From a bacterium M00.F.Ca.ET.205.01.1.1 (GTDB lineage Bacteria > Pseudomonadota > Alphaproteobacteria > Rhizobiales > Rhizobiaceae), in contig SRUQ01000001.1 in the NCBI GenBank assembly GCA_004791255.1, forward strand, positions 744,001-808,000: 64,000 nt of DNA. The letters are read 5' to 3'. Shown in pieces: positions 40,551 through 51,113 of the stretch. Each line of letters opens with the position of its first letter. Position 1 is the first letter of the stretch. Made by a program: the position numbers and the translations under genes. The notes beneath the pieces are model-generated. The model saw nothing but the letters and a program-made list of their open reading frames with translations. It did no database searches and had not been told where the DNA came from.

Positions 40551-41972
40551 TCAGGTGATGCGTCTCAGCAGGCTGAACAGCCGCTCGAAGGTCTTGCCAT
40601 AGGGCGGACGCAGCAGGCTTCCGGCGCTGAGCCGGGACTGGGTGAAAACCGGCTTCTCCTTGCTGAAGGTCCGGAAACCCCATTCGCCGTGATAGGCGCC
40701 CATGCCGCTGGCGCCGACGCCGCCGAAGGGCTGGTTCTCCTGCACCAGATGCAGCATGCAGTCGTTGATGGTGACACCGCCGGCGACGGTTTCGTGCAGG
40801 ATGCGCTGGCGATTGCCGGCGTCGCGGCCGAACCAATAAAGCGCAAGCGGCCGGTCGGCCTGGTTCACATAGGCGATGGCGTCGTCCAGGCTGGCGTATT
40901 CGACAATCGGCAGCACCGGGCCGAAAATCTCCTCGCGCATCAGCCGCAGCTCCCGGTCCGCATTGCTGACCAGCGTCGGCGGCAGTTTTTTGCCGGTGGC
41001 GGCGAGGTCCTCGCCCGCCGGATTGACTTCGACGACATCGGCGCCGGCGGCGCGCGCCTCGGCGACCATGTCGCGCAGGCGCTGGTAGTGCCGGTCGCTG
41101 ACGATTGCCGTGTAGTCGGGATTGTCGCGCAGGCGGGGGTAGAGCCGCGCCATGGCGGTGGCGAGCTTGGCGGTAACAGCGGCCGCCTGTCCCTTCGGCA
41201 CCAGCAGATAGTCCGGCGCGATGCAGGTCTGCCCGGCGTTGAGGAGCTTGCCGTAGGCGACGCTGGCGGCCGCCGCATCGAGGTCGCAGGATTGATCGAA
41301 AATCGCCGGCGACTTGCCGCCGAGTTCGAGCGTGACCGGGGTGAGGTTGGCGGCAGCCGCAAGCGCCACCTGGCGGCCGACCGCGGTCGAGCCGGTGAAC
41401 AGCAGATGGTCGAAGGGCATCGACACGAATGTCTTGCCGATTTCGGCGTCGCCGGTGATGACGCTGAGTTCATCGGGCGCGAAATGCTCCGCCACAAGAC
41501 GCGCCAGCAGCGCGGAAAAGGCCGGCGTCAGTTCGGACGGCTTGACCAGCACGCGGTTGCCGGCGGCGAGTGCTGCTGTCACCGGCGCGATGGCGAGTTG
41601 GAACGGATAGTTCCAGGGCGACACGATGCCGACGACGCCGAGCGGCTGCGGCACGAGGCGGTTCGTGCCCGGCAGGAAGGGCAAGGTGGTGGCGACACGG
41701 CGCGGTCGCATCCAGCCTTTCACATGCGAGAGCGCGTGGCGGATGCCGGCGCGCACGACGAACAGTTCGGCGAGGCGGGTCTCATGCGCCGAGCGGCCGC
41801 CGAAATCGGCGTCGATGGCCGCGCAGATTTCGCTCTCATGCCGCTCGGTCAGCGCCAGCAGGCGGTTGAGACGGTCCCTGCGGACGCCAATGTCGGGAAA
41901 GGGCTGCGCGGCGAAGGCGGCGCGCTGTAGCTGAAACCGATCGGCCAGCACATCCTGTCTCACCTGCAGCAT
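40551..41972 (-). CDS. calB: Coniferyl aldehyde dehydrogenase-like protein
   Basis: A 473-residue aldehyde dehydrogenase. The catalytic Glu is E216 in TLELGGKSP and the nucleophile C250 in NAGQTCIAPD. The sequence VSPWNYPFQLAIAP and the short total length resemble the class 3 group with CalB of ferulate/eugenol degradation and fatty aldehyde dehydrogenases. Substrate specificity is inferred. The start at 41972 has GGAGGG nine bases upstream; the 5' leader carries a dispersed repeat. It is convergent with the uronate operon. Confidence 0.85.
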   Translation of the reverse strand: MLQVRQDVLADRFQLQRAAFAAQPFPDIGVRRDRLNRLLALTERHESEICAAIDADFGGRSAHETRLAELFVVRAGIRHALSHVKGWMRPRRVATTLPFLPGTNRLVPQPLGVVGIVSPWNYPFQLAIAPVTAALAAGNRVLVKPSELTPAFSALLARLVAEHFAPDELSVITGDAEIGKTFVSMPFDHLLFTGSTAVGRQVALAAAANLTPVTLELGGKSPAIFDQSCDLDAAAASVAYGKLLNAGQTCIAPDYLLVPKGQAAAVTAKLATAMARLYPRLRDNPDYTAIVSDRHYQRLRDMVAEARAAGADVVEVNPAGEDLAATGKKLPPTLVSNADRELRLMREEIFGPVLPIVEYASLDDAIAYVNQADRPLALYWFGRDAGNRQRILHETVAGGVTINDCMLHLVQENQPFGGVGASGMGAYHGEWGFRTFSKEKPVFTQSRLSAGSLLRPPYGKTFERLFSLLRRIT

Positions 41973-41982
41973 CGCGCCCTCC

Positions 41983-42028
41983 AGAGCATGATGCCGAAAA
42001 GTGTGAAGCGGTTTTCGGACGACATCAT
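41983..42028. repeat. Dispersed rhizobial palindrome (AGAGCATGATG family)
   Basis: A palindrome with ATGATG (41988-41993) / CATCAT (42023-42028) and CCGAAAA (41994-42000) / TTTTCGG (42012-42018). The core GAAAAGTGTGAAGCGGTTTTC almost equals that of the repeat at 13651-13754. It sits in the leader of the aldehyde dehydrogenase gene. Confidence 0.8.
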
Positions 42029-42230
42029 CTCTATCTCTCGGATCTCTGGCCTGCGAGCTTACATCGCCGAGCAGAGGAATCCAGCCAGGGCGGCGGTGTC
42101 GTCGCGGAAGGCGGTGTGGTGGGCAAGCGGCGTTCGCGATTTTGCAGAAGGTGGTTCGGCAGGCCTTGTGCAATCCTCGGTTGCATGCTGCAAAGCTGGA
42201 CGGCAAGGTCTCGACAACAAGGGGGTTGGA

Positions 42231-42674
42231 ATGAACGGAAGACACCACATGCTGGCAGTGGCCGGCATTTTCTTCGCAACCGGCGCGTTGGGCATCCTGT
42301 CGGCGATCGTCCTGCTCGCCTTTGGACATTCGCCGAATATTGTGAGTTCCGCCTCGAGCGTGGCCTATGTCATAGGCGGCTACTACTTCCTCAAAGGCTC
42401 GAGGCCGGCAAAGATTTTCCTGACGGTCATGGCGGCTCTCGCCACGCTGCTCGAAGCCGTCATCGGCATCCTGATGCTGAGCGATGGCCAGTTGCCGATA
42501 GGCCTGTTGATCGTGCTGTTGGCGGTCCTTACCGGCTATTGCTTCTATGCGCTGCAACTGTCGAAGGCGCTCAACTCCGAATTCGATCGCCGGTCGGAGA
42601 CATATCGGTTGGAGAAGGGCAAGGCTGCCCAGCGCTATTATGATGAGCTGGAGCAAGGCAGCAGCGGCGAGTGA
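42231..42674 (+). CDS. Hypothetical membrane protein
   Basis: A 147-residue protein with four hydrophobic helices (about 6-30, 37-55, 60-80, 86-107) followed by a charged cytosolic tail rich in Glu, Lys and Arg (RLEKGKAAQRYYDELEQ). A GGGGG tract lies seven bases before the ATG at 42231. I do not recognise a family, and the neighbouring genes give no functional clue. The longer frame upstream crosses a dispersed repeat and is not credible as coding. Confidence 0.65.
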   Translation: MNGRHHMLAVAGIFFATGALGILSAIVLLAFGHSPNIVSSASSVAYVIGGYYFLKGSRPAKIFLTVMAALATLLEAVIGILMLSDGQLPIGLLIVLLAVLTGYCFYALQLSKALNSEFDRRSETYRLEKGKAAQRYYDELEQGSSGE

Positions 42675-42842
42675 TGCATGCCGGCGCTCCTGCGCGGCAC
42701 TGGCGCAGGCCGGGATATCGAAACGGCCGTTGTGATCGGATGAGGGCTGCGCTACTCCAGTGCGTCACCCGGAGGTCCCTTTGACCGGTTTGCCTACCCT
42801 CCCCAGTTCGCCAGGAATCGCTTGCCGCCCGGTGTCCGCCTG

Positions 42843-44675
<1,833 letters not shown>

Positions 44676-44873
44676 GCTGGGCTCACGGCCATTGCATCGA
44701 ATTGACCGAAAGCCAGCTTCGAGCGCAGCTCCACCGAAATTTTCACCTTTGCCCCGCTGCCGTGGCGAAATCCCGACAAAAGCCGTGCTTGAAAAGCTCT
44801 AGGTACGGCGCTGCCGGGGCCATGAGAACCGGCGCACGTTTTCGACGGCCGTCGGCCCAAGTGGAATCCGCGA

Positions 44874-46361
44874 ATGACTGTCATCATCGACAATGCCGCA
44901 AGCTGGCGCGACATCGCGCGGGTCGGAGACGGCGAAACGCTGGCGTTGGCGCCGGCTGCCTGGGATCGCATCGCCCATGCAAACCGTATCGTGGCAAGCC
45001 TCGTCGAAAAGGGCATCCGCGCCTATGGCGTGAATACAGGGGTCGGGGCGCTTGCAAGCCAGGTGGTGGCGCCAGCCCTGCAGGAGAAACTGTCGCGCAA
45101 CATCATTCTCAGCCACGCTTGCGGCGTCGGCGAACTGGCGCCCGAACGCAGCATCCGCGCCATCATCGCCGTGCAGGTGGCGAATTTCGCCCATGGCCAC
45201 TCGGGCGTGCGGCCGCAGATCGTGCGCAATCTGCTCACCTTCCTCGAGCGCGGCTGCATTCCCGATGTTCCTTCCCGGGGATCGGCCGGATATCTCACGC
45301 ACAATGCCCATATCGCGCTGGTGCTCATCGGCGAGGGCAGGGCGACTGTCGGCGGGCGCAGGATGAGCGGTCGCGAGGCGCTGGCCGCGATCGGGCTGGA
45401 GCCGCTGGTGCTGGGCGCCAAGGAAGGTTTGAGCCTGGTCAACGGCACGGCATGCGCCACCGGCCTGACCAGCATCGCCCTGGTGCGCGCCGAGCGTCTG
45501 CTATGCTGGGCCGATGCAGCCGCGGCGCTGACGCTGGAAGCCGCGGGTGGGCAGATGGCGGCCTTCGACGAACATGTGCTGGCCATGCGGCCCTCGCCCG
45601 GCATCGAGGCCGTCGGCGCGTCATTGCGCCGGCTGCTCGACGGCAGTGGGCTGATCGCGGCGGCGCAGGGCAGCCGCACGCAGGATGCGCTCAGCCTTCG
45701 CGCGGTGCCGCATGTGCATGGCGCGGCGCGCGAGGTGCTGGAGCGCTCGGCACTTCTGGTCGACCGGGAACTGGCTTCGGTCACCGACAATCCCGCCGTG
45801 TCCGGTACGCCCGAAGACCCGCTGGTGTTTTCGCAGGCGCATGCGGTGGCGCCCGCGCTCGGCCAGACCGCCGACGGTTTGACGATCGCGCTGGCGCAGG
45901 TCGCCGCCATGAGCGAACGTCGCATCGACCGCATGGTCAATCCGCTGGTCAACAACCTGCCGCCCTTCCTCGCCGCCGAGGGCGGTTGCAACTCGGGCTT
46001 CATGATCGCGCAGTACACCGCCACGTCGCTCAGCAACGTCAATCGGCGCCTTGCCGCGCCGGCAGCGACGGATGGCGGCGTCACGTCAGGCCTGCAGGAG
46101 GATTTCCTCGCCCACCCGACCGTGGCCGCCAACAAGCTTCTGGCTGTTATCGACAACGCCGAATACATCCTGGCGATCGAACTCATGGCCGCCGCGCAGG
46201 CGCATGATTTCCTGTCCGGCAAGGCCGCGCAGGCGCCGGGCACCGACGCCATCTACCAGGCCGTGCGCCAACGCGTCGCGCACTACAGCGACGACCGCCC
46301 GCTGTCCTGGGACATGGAAACGCTGCGCGAGTTTATTCGGGAGTCGGATGTGGGGCGGTGA
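44874..46361 (+). CDS. HAL/PAL-family protein with a non-canonical MIO site
   Basis: A 495-residue member of the histidine/phenylalanine ammonia-lyase fold. Family features are kept: AYGVNTGVG (Tyr51), LVNGT (Asn190) and CNSGFMIAQ. However, the cofactor-forming tripeptide Ala-Ser-Gly is replaced by Ser137-Ala138-Gly139 in SRGSAGYLTHNAH, so no central Ser exists for the MIO ring. The Tyr of the QDxYSLR motif is Leu273 (QDALSLR) and the Glu of the SENK motif is Val389 (SNVNR). It is therefore unlikely to be a normal HutH. It could be a pseudo-enzyme or a lyase/mutase of different mechanism. It is the last core-looking gene before the accessory region. Confidence 0.8.
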   Translation: MTVIIDNAASWRDIARVGDGETLALAPAAWDRIAHANRIVASLVEKGIRAYGVNTGVGALASQVVAPALQEKLSRNIILSHACGVGELAPERSIRAIIAVQVANFAHGHSGVRPQIVRNLLTFLERGCIPDVPSRGSAGYLTHNAHIALVLIGEGRATVGGRRMSGREALAAIGLEPLVLGAKEGLSLVNGTACATGLTSIALVRAERLLCWADAAAALTLEAAGGQMAAFDEHVLAMRPSPGIEAVGASLRRLLDGSGLIAAAQGSRTQDALSLRAVPHVHGAAREVLERSALLVDRELASVTDNPAVSGTPEDPLVFSQAHAVAPALGQTADGLTIALAQVAAMSERRIDRMVNPLVNNLPPFLAAEGGCNSGFMIAQYTATSLSNVNRRLAAPAATDGGVTSGLQEDFLAHPTVAANKLLAVIDNAEYILAIELMAAAQAHDFLSGKAAQAPGTDAIYQAVRQRVAHYSDDRPLSWDMETLREFIRESDVGR

Positions 46362-46470
46362 GTGGCGGAGCGGCGGGAGAAATTTCGAACCGCCCTACGC
46401 TAAAGTTTCGGAGGGGCATCCTGTTTCGTGCGAAGGACTACGCCTGCGAAGCTCGAAGAGCGAAGCAGAA

Positions 46471-46491
46471 TGGCGGAGAGGGAGGGATTCG
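46471..46491 (-). other. Displaced tRNA-Ser 3' end, putative attachment site
   Basis: On the minus strand these 21 bases read CGAATCCCTCCCTCTCCGCC plus A, the T-arm end, acceptor strand and CCA of a tRNA-Ser. The rest of the tRNA is absent: to the right the sequence changes at once to A+T-richer unrelated DNA. This is the footprint expected at the far end of an element integrated into a tRNA-Ser gene, with the island on the right. Confidence 0.6.
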
Positions 46492-46897
46492 GTTTCACGC
46501 CTATCCTGCTGAAAATGCTAATCTTTTCGCGCTTTTTGTTACGCAGTTTGTTACACTGCTACAACTGCGATTTACAATCGCTCTTTTGAGCTCGCCTGCC
46601 CAATCCATCTTATCTGTCGAAACCGACGCAATGGCGCGGCGGTGGATTGGGTCACTCTGTCATAGTATCCGCGCTTCATTAAGTTGACGATGCCGTTTAG
46701 ACTCGGAGCTGATCCTTTCCGGTCGATCACCAGGATTTGGCGCGCGACCCGGCACCGGCGGTTCGTCTTTGTACGTTTGTGTCATCCAGGCCGGATCAAC
46801 TCGGCCATCAGGCTTCTCACGACTTATGCATGCGTTTCCCACTTTTATTAGCATTCGGTGCGAACCCGCACCCTGCACCAAACCTGCGACGCCTAAG
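46492..46897. other. Accessory intergenic DNA, no supported gene
   Basis: Local composition is more A+T-rich than the flanks (about 46500-46690). Short frames exist, including a minus-strand one of 73 codons at 46660-46881, but none has a good ribosome site or a recognised family. This segment begins the region right of the putative attachment site. Confidence 0.4.
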
Positions 46898-47410
46898 CTA
46901 TCGTCCTCGACTTGAGCGTTCCCTGCTTCTCGTGGAAGACGCTAAATTCGCTCGTGCGTTATTGCCGGCCAGCAAAGGCTGCGGGTCGGCGGTGAGGGTG
47001 TCGAGGAGCGGCGGCCGTTCCCTTTCACTCAATAGTGCCGCCGGCGCCTGGATGGTTTCCACGACGCCGCCCCCGCAATCGTAGCCGTTGTGATGATCAT
47101 CGTGCATGCGCTGAGCTGTTGGGGACATGCTGATGGCGGTGCCGGAAGCACCGGAGACATGTGATATCTCGGCAGCGGGCAGAGCGGCTTCTCTGTCGCT
47201 GCACAGGAAAGCGTAGAGTTCCTTCACGCAAATGCGGGCGTCCTTCTTGTCTTTTTGAAAGGGCGGGACGAGGGGCAACCTGATATCGGCCTTTTGGTAG
47301 AACGGACTGCGCTCTTCGTACAGCTGGTCAACCTTCTGCTCGATGTCGGCGCCTTGCAGCAGCGGCCGGCTGGTGTCCCTCTCGAGGCGCCTGCGGAGCT
47401 CTTTCAGCTC
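46898..47410 (-). pseudogene. 3' part of frameshifted shikimate-kinase-like effector gene
   Basis: The last 170 codons of the large broken gene. It opens with ELKELRRRLERDTSRPLLQG, then KVDQLYEERSPFYQKADIRL, the lid and C-terminal helix of a shikimate-kinase fold, which continue exactly where the upstream frame stops making sense after SIWLDT. A low-complexity tail of about 100 residues follows. The frames differ by one base step near 47410-47416, so these codons are read only if the ribosome or polymerase slips or if the gene is repaired. Confidence 0.6.
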
Positions 47411-48344
47411 GGGTGTCGAGCCAGATCGACCTCGCCTTATTAAGAATCAGGGCTTGATTGGACTCCTTGCCAAAGCAGCCGCCGCCGGTTGCGATGACGA
47501 TGGGGCCTCTCTCCAGCTGCTTGGCGAGCTCTTTGGTCTCCAGGTCCCTGAAGTGCGCCTCGCCACGGCCAGGGTCGGCGAACATCTCCATCAGATTGCC
47601 GTGATCGGCGACGATATGCTTATCGATGTCGACAAACTCCACCCCCAACTCCTTGGCAAGCTGGGCGCCGATGGTCGACTTGCCGCTCGCCGGCATGCCG
47701 ACGAGCACGACCGGCCGCGTACCGAGGGCCGCGAGGATCTCGCCGGCTTGCGGCGAGCGAGCGACCGCAATCTGTTGTCTTGCGACGATGGGCGACCTGG
47801 AGGTCCCTGCCGCCCTCGACCTGCTTTCTCCTGACGAGTCCCAGTGTAATATCTCCCAGGCACCACGGGGAATGGGGACTAGCTGTGAGCTCTGCGCGCG
47901 GTGCGCGAGCTCGGCCCGATAACTGGCCGGCGTAGGGAACTCGACCTCGAAGCGATAGTTCTGCGCGGTTCTGAACGCCGTGTGAACGCCGCGTAACCGC
48001 GGCCTGTCCATCCTGATGACCCAGTTGGTGGTCTCGACCTCGCTGCAGTCCCGCTCCTCGAAGGCCAGTGCCGCCTTCCTGAAGGCGCGCGTAAAAGCCT
48101 CGTCCGGGATCTCGAAGACATGGCGCACGGCATTGGTGACCAGTTGGGCCTCCGGCGCCGTGCTCACGCTCTGGCCGGTCAACTCGTCGGCTATCCAGAC
48201 CTGCCCGCCCGACCGTTGGTCAAGATGCGGCACCTTCACCTCGATGCCGTCCTGCCGCAAAAGCTCGGCAACCGCATGCACAATTTTTGGTAATCGCGCT
48301 TTCTTGCGCTTCGGCGGGGGCGGCTTCGAGCCTGGCCCGCTCAA
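47328..48344 (-). CDS. Shikimate-kinase-like domain fragment of a large frameshifted gene
   Basis: The middle reading frame of a larger gene, 338 codons if read from its own ATG. A region of unknown fold (20-200) precedes a shikimate-kinase-like P-loop domain: GMPASGKST at 216-224, the shikimate-site FVDIDKHI, GEAHFRDLE and IATGGGCF. After SIWLDT the true domain continues in another frame. Its first residues (about 1-19, Pro/Lys-rich) are probably not genuine: the preceding frame joins it at an A5 run (48284-48288). From memory, a T3SS-secreted protein of Mesorhizobium loti carries a similar domain. Likely one piece of a decayed or slippage-decoded effector. Confidence 0.6.
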   Translation of the reverse strand: MSGPGSKPPPPKRKKARLPKIVHAVAELLRQDGIEVKVPHLDQRSGGQVWIADELTGQSVSTAPEAQLVTNAVRHVFEIPDEAFTRAFRKAALAFEERDCSEVETTNWVIRMDRPRLRGVHTAFRTAQNYRFEVEFPTPASYRAELAHRAQSSQLVPIPRGAWEILHWDSSGESRSRAAGTSRSPIVARQQIAVARSPQAGEILAALGTRPVVLVGMPASGKSTIGAQLAKELGVEFVDIDKHIVADHGNLMEMFADPGRGEAHFRDLETKELAKQLERGPIVIATGGGCFGKESNQALILNKARSIWLDTRAERAPQAPREGHQPAAAARRRHRAEG

Positions 48345-50691
48345 GGGCCTGTTCGCTGCTCAGCGTTATCGTGCTGGCGCGGTCGTCTTCGGCCGAGATT
48401 GCTAAGGCGCTGAGCAGAATGCGCTTTTCGACGGCGAGTCTGATCGAGGCCTCCATGACCGATGCCGCCAGCGTGGGGTTGTCCTTCAGATCCGCCAGGC
48501 TGCCATCGACGTCGAACCGGCCCTGGTGGAGCTTTGCCGCCTGCGCCTTGACATATGGCGCCGACTTGAAGCCCGGCCTCTGCTCCAAGAGCCGCTGCAA
48601 TTCGGTGGTTTTTTGCATGAACACCCGCGCACCGGTATCGGACTTGTAGGCGTCAGTGCCGACCTTGATGCCGACGCTCAACAGATTGATGGCGCTTTCA
48701 TGCAGCTTGACTTCCGACTGCTCATGAGCCGGCTCGCTATTGAGCTGCAGGTTCCAGTCCTGGAGCTCGGCCACTAACAACGCGGCCAGTTCGCAGGCCA
48801 CCGGATGCCTGGCGGCCTTGCTGTCTTCCCTCGCCCTGGCGATGAGCTCATGGAGGGCCTGGCCATCCGGCCGATCTTCCTGCAACAGTGCGCGGATGTC
48901 GGCCTTGAGCTCATTATGAATGCCCTCGTAGGTGCCGAAGATGGCACGCTCGGCAAACCAGCGTTGCGCCTCCAGCGGCTGCGCCAGCACGTTGCGCTGC
49001 AGGCAGCTGTAGGTCTCCAGCACCAGCCCGGTGGCCGACAGGATCTGCTTGGACCGGGTGAACTGGTAGCCGCTTTTCTCAATGGCCGGCGTGTGCGACT
49101 TCGGCGGCTTCATCGAGGCGATGCCGCGCGCCTGCAGCTGCGCGTCGAACTGGCGCACATGCTCGTAAAGGCGAGGCTGGTCGCCAATGATGACGACGGT
49201 GTCGCCATCAAAATCGCCGTCGAGCATTTTTTGTTCGACGCTTGGAACCGCAACCAAAGAGCCGGGCGCGAACACCTCCGTCGCCTGCAGGATGCCGACG
49301 CACTCGAGCGCGGTGTCGGCCTTGACCCGGTCCTTTTCCTCCAGCCAGTACGAATGGCACTTTACGTCCTCGGCAGACATCACGACCCCGCGCTCGGCGA
49401 AGTCCGCCGGCCACATTTCGTCGGGCACAACGATCAAGATGCCTTTGGCAAAGAAGGTCGGATCGTCGGCGGCAAGCCCAGCCCCCGACCTGTGCGCGAA
49501 GTTGAAGCTATATTGGAAGGCCACGCACCGATCCAGGAACGCCGCGGTCCGGTCGCCATCGCGCGCCGACCTGACCCGGTCGGCGGCGAACGGGCGCAGG
49601 TTGGGCTTGTCATAGGGGGAGCGTCCGACAAGCACGCCAGCGTCACGGGTCAAGGTCTTGCTCTTGCCCGTCGGCACATGCAGGCATTCGTCGCTGGACG
49701 GCACGGCGATAGCGCTCGAACCCTCGATATGCCCGCCCGTGACCGTCCGGAACAGCTCCTCGGCGGTGAGGCTTTGATGGGTTTCGAGCCAAGCCTGAGC
49801 CTTCTCGCGGGTCTCCTGTGCTACCTCGACGCTACGCGGATAATGTTGCAGCGCCGAGGGCGGTACCGCCGATTGCCTTTTATCGGCATAGGCAGGCATC
49901 CGCTCGGGAGCGTCGTGGCGAGCCCGGGCAATGGACGGCATGCGCTCGGCCAGTGAGGCCCTAATGAAGCCGCAGCCGTCATGCGGCCGCAAGGCGATCT
50001 CGCCGTCTCGCCCCTCGAACCGGAAGGGATGCACTGCGCCTGCGGGATGGTCGGGCAGAAGGGACAGCTTGAAGCACCCTTCCAGCGCATAATCATGGGG
50101 GCCAATGTCGGGGATGCCCGGCGGCGCGGCAAATCCGCGGCGCTGGGTATAGTAATAGGCTTCCTTGAACGGCGCCCAGGCCCGCGACAGCTGCTCAAAG
50201 GCCGTACCCGGAGCCGTCTCGGCATAGGGGATCGCCAAAAGCTTGCCGCTTGGGGCCTCTGCGGCCGTGAAAGGCAGGTGAGAGGCAAGCTGGTTCAGGC
50301 TCTTTTGCGGCGGCTTCAGTTTGCTGCCGCCGAACAGGTCCATGCGGTAGGGCACGCCCTCCACGGTGAACGTGCGTGTCAGCATGGCTCCAGTCGGAGT
50401 TCCCTTTAGCTGCACCGCCACCACCTTCACCGCGCCCGAGGTCAAGCGGTGGAAAATGGAATAGCGCAACTCGGCTTCGCTGGCCAGCGGCCGGCCTTGC
50501 ATGTCGACCACCGGCAGCCGCATCAGTCCGGCATCGCCTTGCGGCGGTCTCGGCTCGTGGTCCATGGCCTGAAGGACCCGATGGACATCGAAGCTGGAGG
50601 CTGCATGCTGGGCCTGGATCATCGATGCGTTCTGCGCCATGAAGGTGTCGAGCGCTTCGAGCGGCTCCTTCGCCTCGATCTCGGCGATCAC
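48220..50691 (-). CDS. Large protein fragment with a DxDGD RNA-polymerase-like motif
   Basis: An 823-codon frame (GTG start if independent), with no signal peptide or membrane segment. The striking element is LDGDFDGDTVVIIGD (DGDFDGD at 491-497), preceded by APGSLVAVPSVEQK; this spacing resembles the DPBB domain of multi-subunit and QDE-1/RdRP-type RNA polymerases, whose catalytic loop is DxDGD. The last ~25 residues after ESAITK are out of frame relative to the next segment. A frame before it (MFISRGRSAAARAEAVRELE) would supply its N-terminus. I know no function; RNA polymerase-like activity is inference from a single motif. Confidence 0.6.
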   Translation of the reverse strand: MIAEIEAKEPLEALDTFMAQNASMIQAQHAASSFDVHRVLQAMDHEPRPPQGDAGLMRLPVVDMQGRPLASEAELRYSIFHRLTSGAVKVVAVQLKGTPTGAMLTRTFTVEGVPYRMDLFGGSKLKPPQKSLNQLASHLPFTAAEAPSGKLLAIPYAETAPGTAFEQLSRAWAPFKEAYYYTQRRGFAAPPGIPDIGPHDYALEGCFKLSLLPDHPAGAVHPFRFEGRDGEIALRPHDGCGFIRASLAERMPSIARARHDAPERMPAYADKRQSAVPPSALQHYPRSVEVAQETREKAQAWLETHQSLTAEELFRTVTGGHIEGSSAIAVPSSDECLHVPTGKSKTLTRDAGVLVGRSPYDKPNLRPFAADRVRSARDGDRTAAFLDRCVAFQYSFNFAHRSGAGLAADDPTFFAKGILIVVPDEMWPADFAERGVVMSAEDVKCHSYWLEEKDRVKADTALECVGILQATEVFAPGSLVAVPSVEQKMLDGDFDGDTVVIIGDQPRLYEHVRQFDAQLQARGIASMKPPKSHTPAIEKSGYQFTRSKQILSATGLVLETYSCLQRNVLAQPLEAQRWFAERAIFGTYEGIHNELKADIRALLQEDRPDGQALHELIARAREDSKAARHPVACELAALLVAELQDWNLQLNSEPAHEQSEVKLHESAINLLSVGIKVGTDAYKSDTGARVFMQKTTELQRLLEQRPGFKSAPYVKAQAAKLHQGRFDVDGSLADLKDNPTLAASVMEASIRLAVEKRILLSALAISAEDDRASTITLSSEQALERARLEAAPAEAQESAITKNCACGCRAFAAGRHRGEGAAS

Positions 50692-50752
50692 GCTCGAGTT
50701 CGCGCACCGCCTCGGCGCGCGCCGCGGCGCTCCTTCCTCGGCTGATGAACAC
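50690..50752 (-). pseudogene. Probable 5' end of the broken large gene, in another frame
   Basis: Reads MFISRGRSAAARAEAVRELE from a GTG at 50752 and continues naturally into VIAEIEAKEPLEAL only after a one-base frame change near 50692. It suggests a third break in the same gene. Alternative starts upstream (ATG near 50760) are in yet another frame. Confidence 0.4.
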
Positions 50753-51113
50753 TGCCGATCATAGATTCGACTGCCAGCCTCAAAGCCCCATCGTCGTGCA
50801 TAATATGGGCTGGCCTCGCTACATTCGAAGGGGATCGAAGGCCGATCCCACGGTGCGGTGAAAGAAGCTGCAAGCGGCTTCCAAGACTAGGTGCGAGCAC
50901 CTCGATCTCATTGTAGGCCCGTCATCGGATCATATGGAAATCGGTGAGCTTCATCCGCCGGCCTTTTACAACGTGGTTTGGTCGATCCTCTAGGGGATTA
51001 CGCAGTCTTAAGCCAGCATTAATACCTTAGACGCGACACTAGGAATACTTTTACTATTCGCTAAAGCTCGATGCTATTTGACGAGGACTGGTCTTGCGTT
51101 TGCAGTTTTCTAG
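50753..51113. other. Intergenic region without a supported gene
   Basis: 361 bases between the broken minus-strand gene and the GGDEF/EAL gene. It is partly A+T-rich (about 50930-51110). I looked for nod-box-like and tts-box-like motifs and saw none convincing. It should hold the promoter of the plus-strand gene. Confidence 0.4.

Noticed and set aside
44874..46361. Calling the HAL/PAL-family gene hutH
   Set aside because: The MIO Ser, one active-site Tyr and one Glu are missing and no other hut gene is nearby.
46660..46881. A 73-codon minus-strand frame
   Set aside because: Protein-like composition but no ribosome site and no recognised family; too weak for a gene call.
50753..51113. A nod box or tts box upstream of the accessory genes
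   Set aside because: I looked for the conserved NodD and TtsI patterns and saw only partial resemblance that would be expected by chance.
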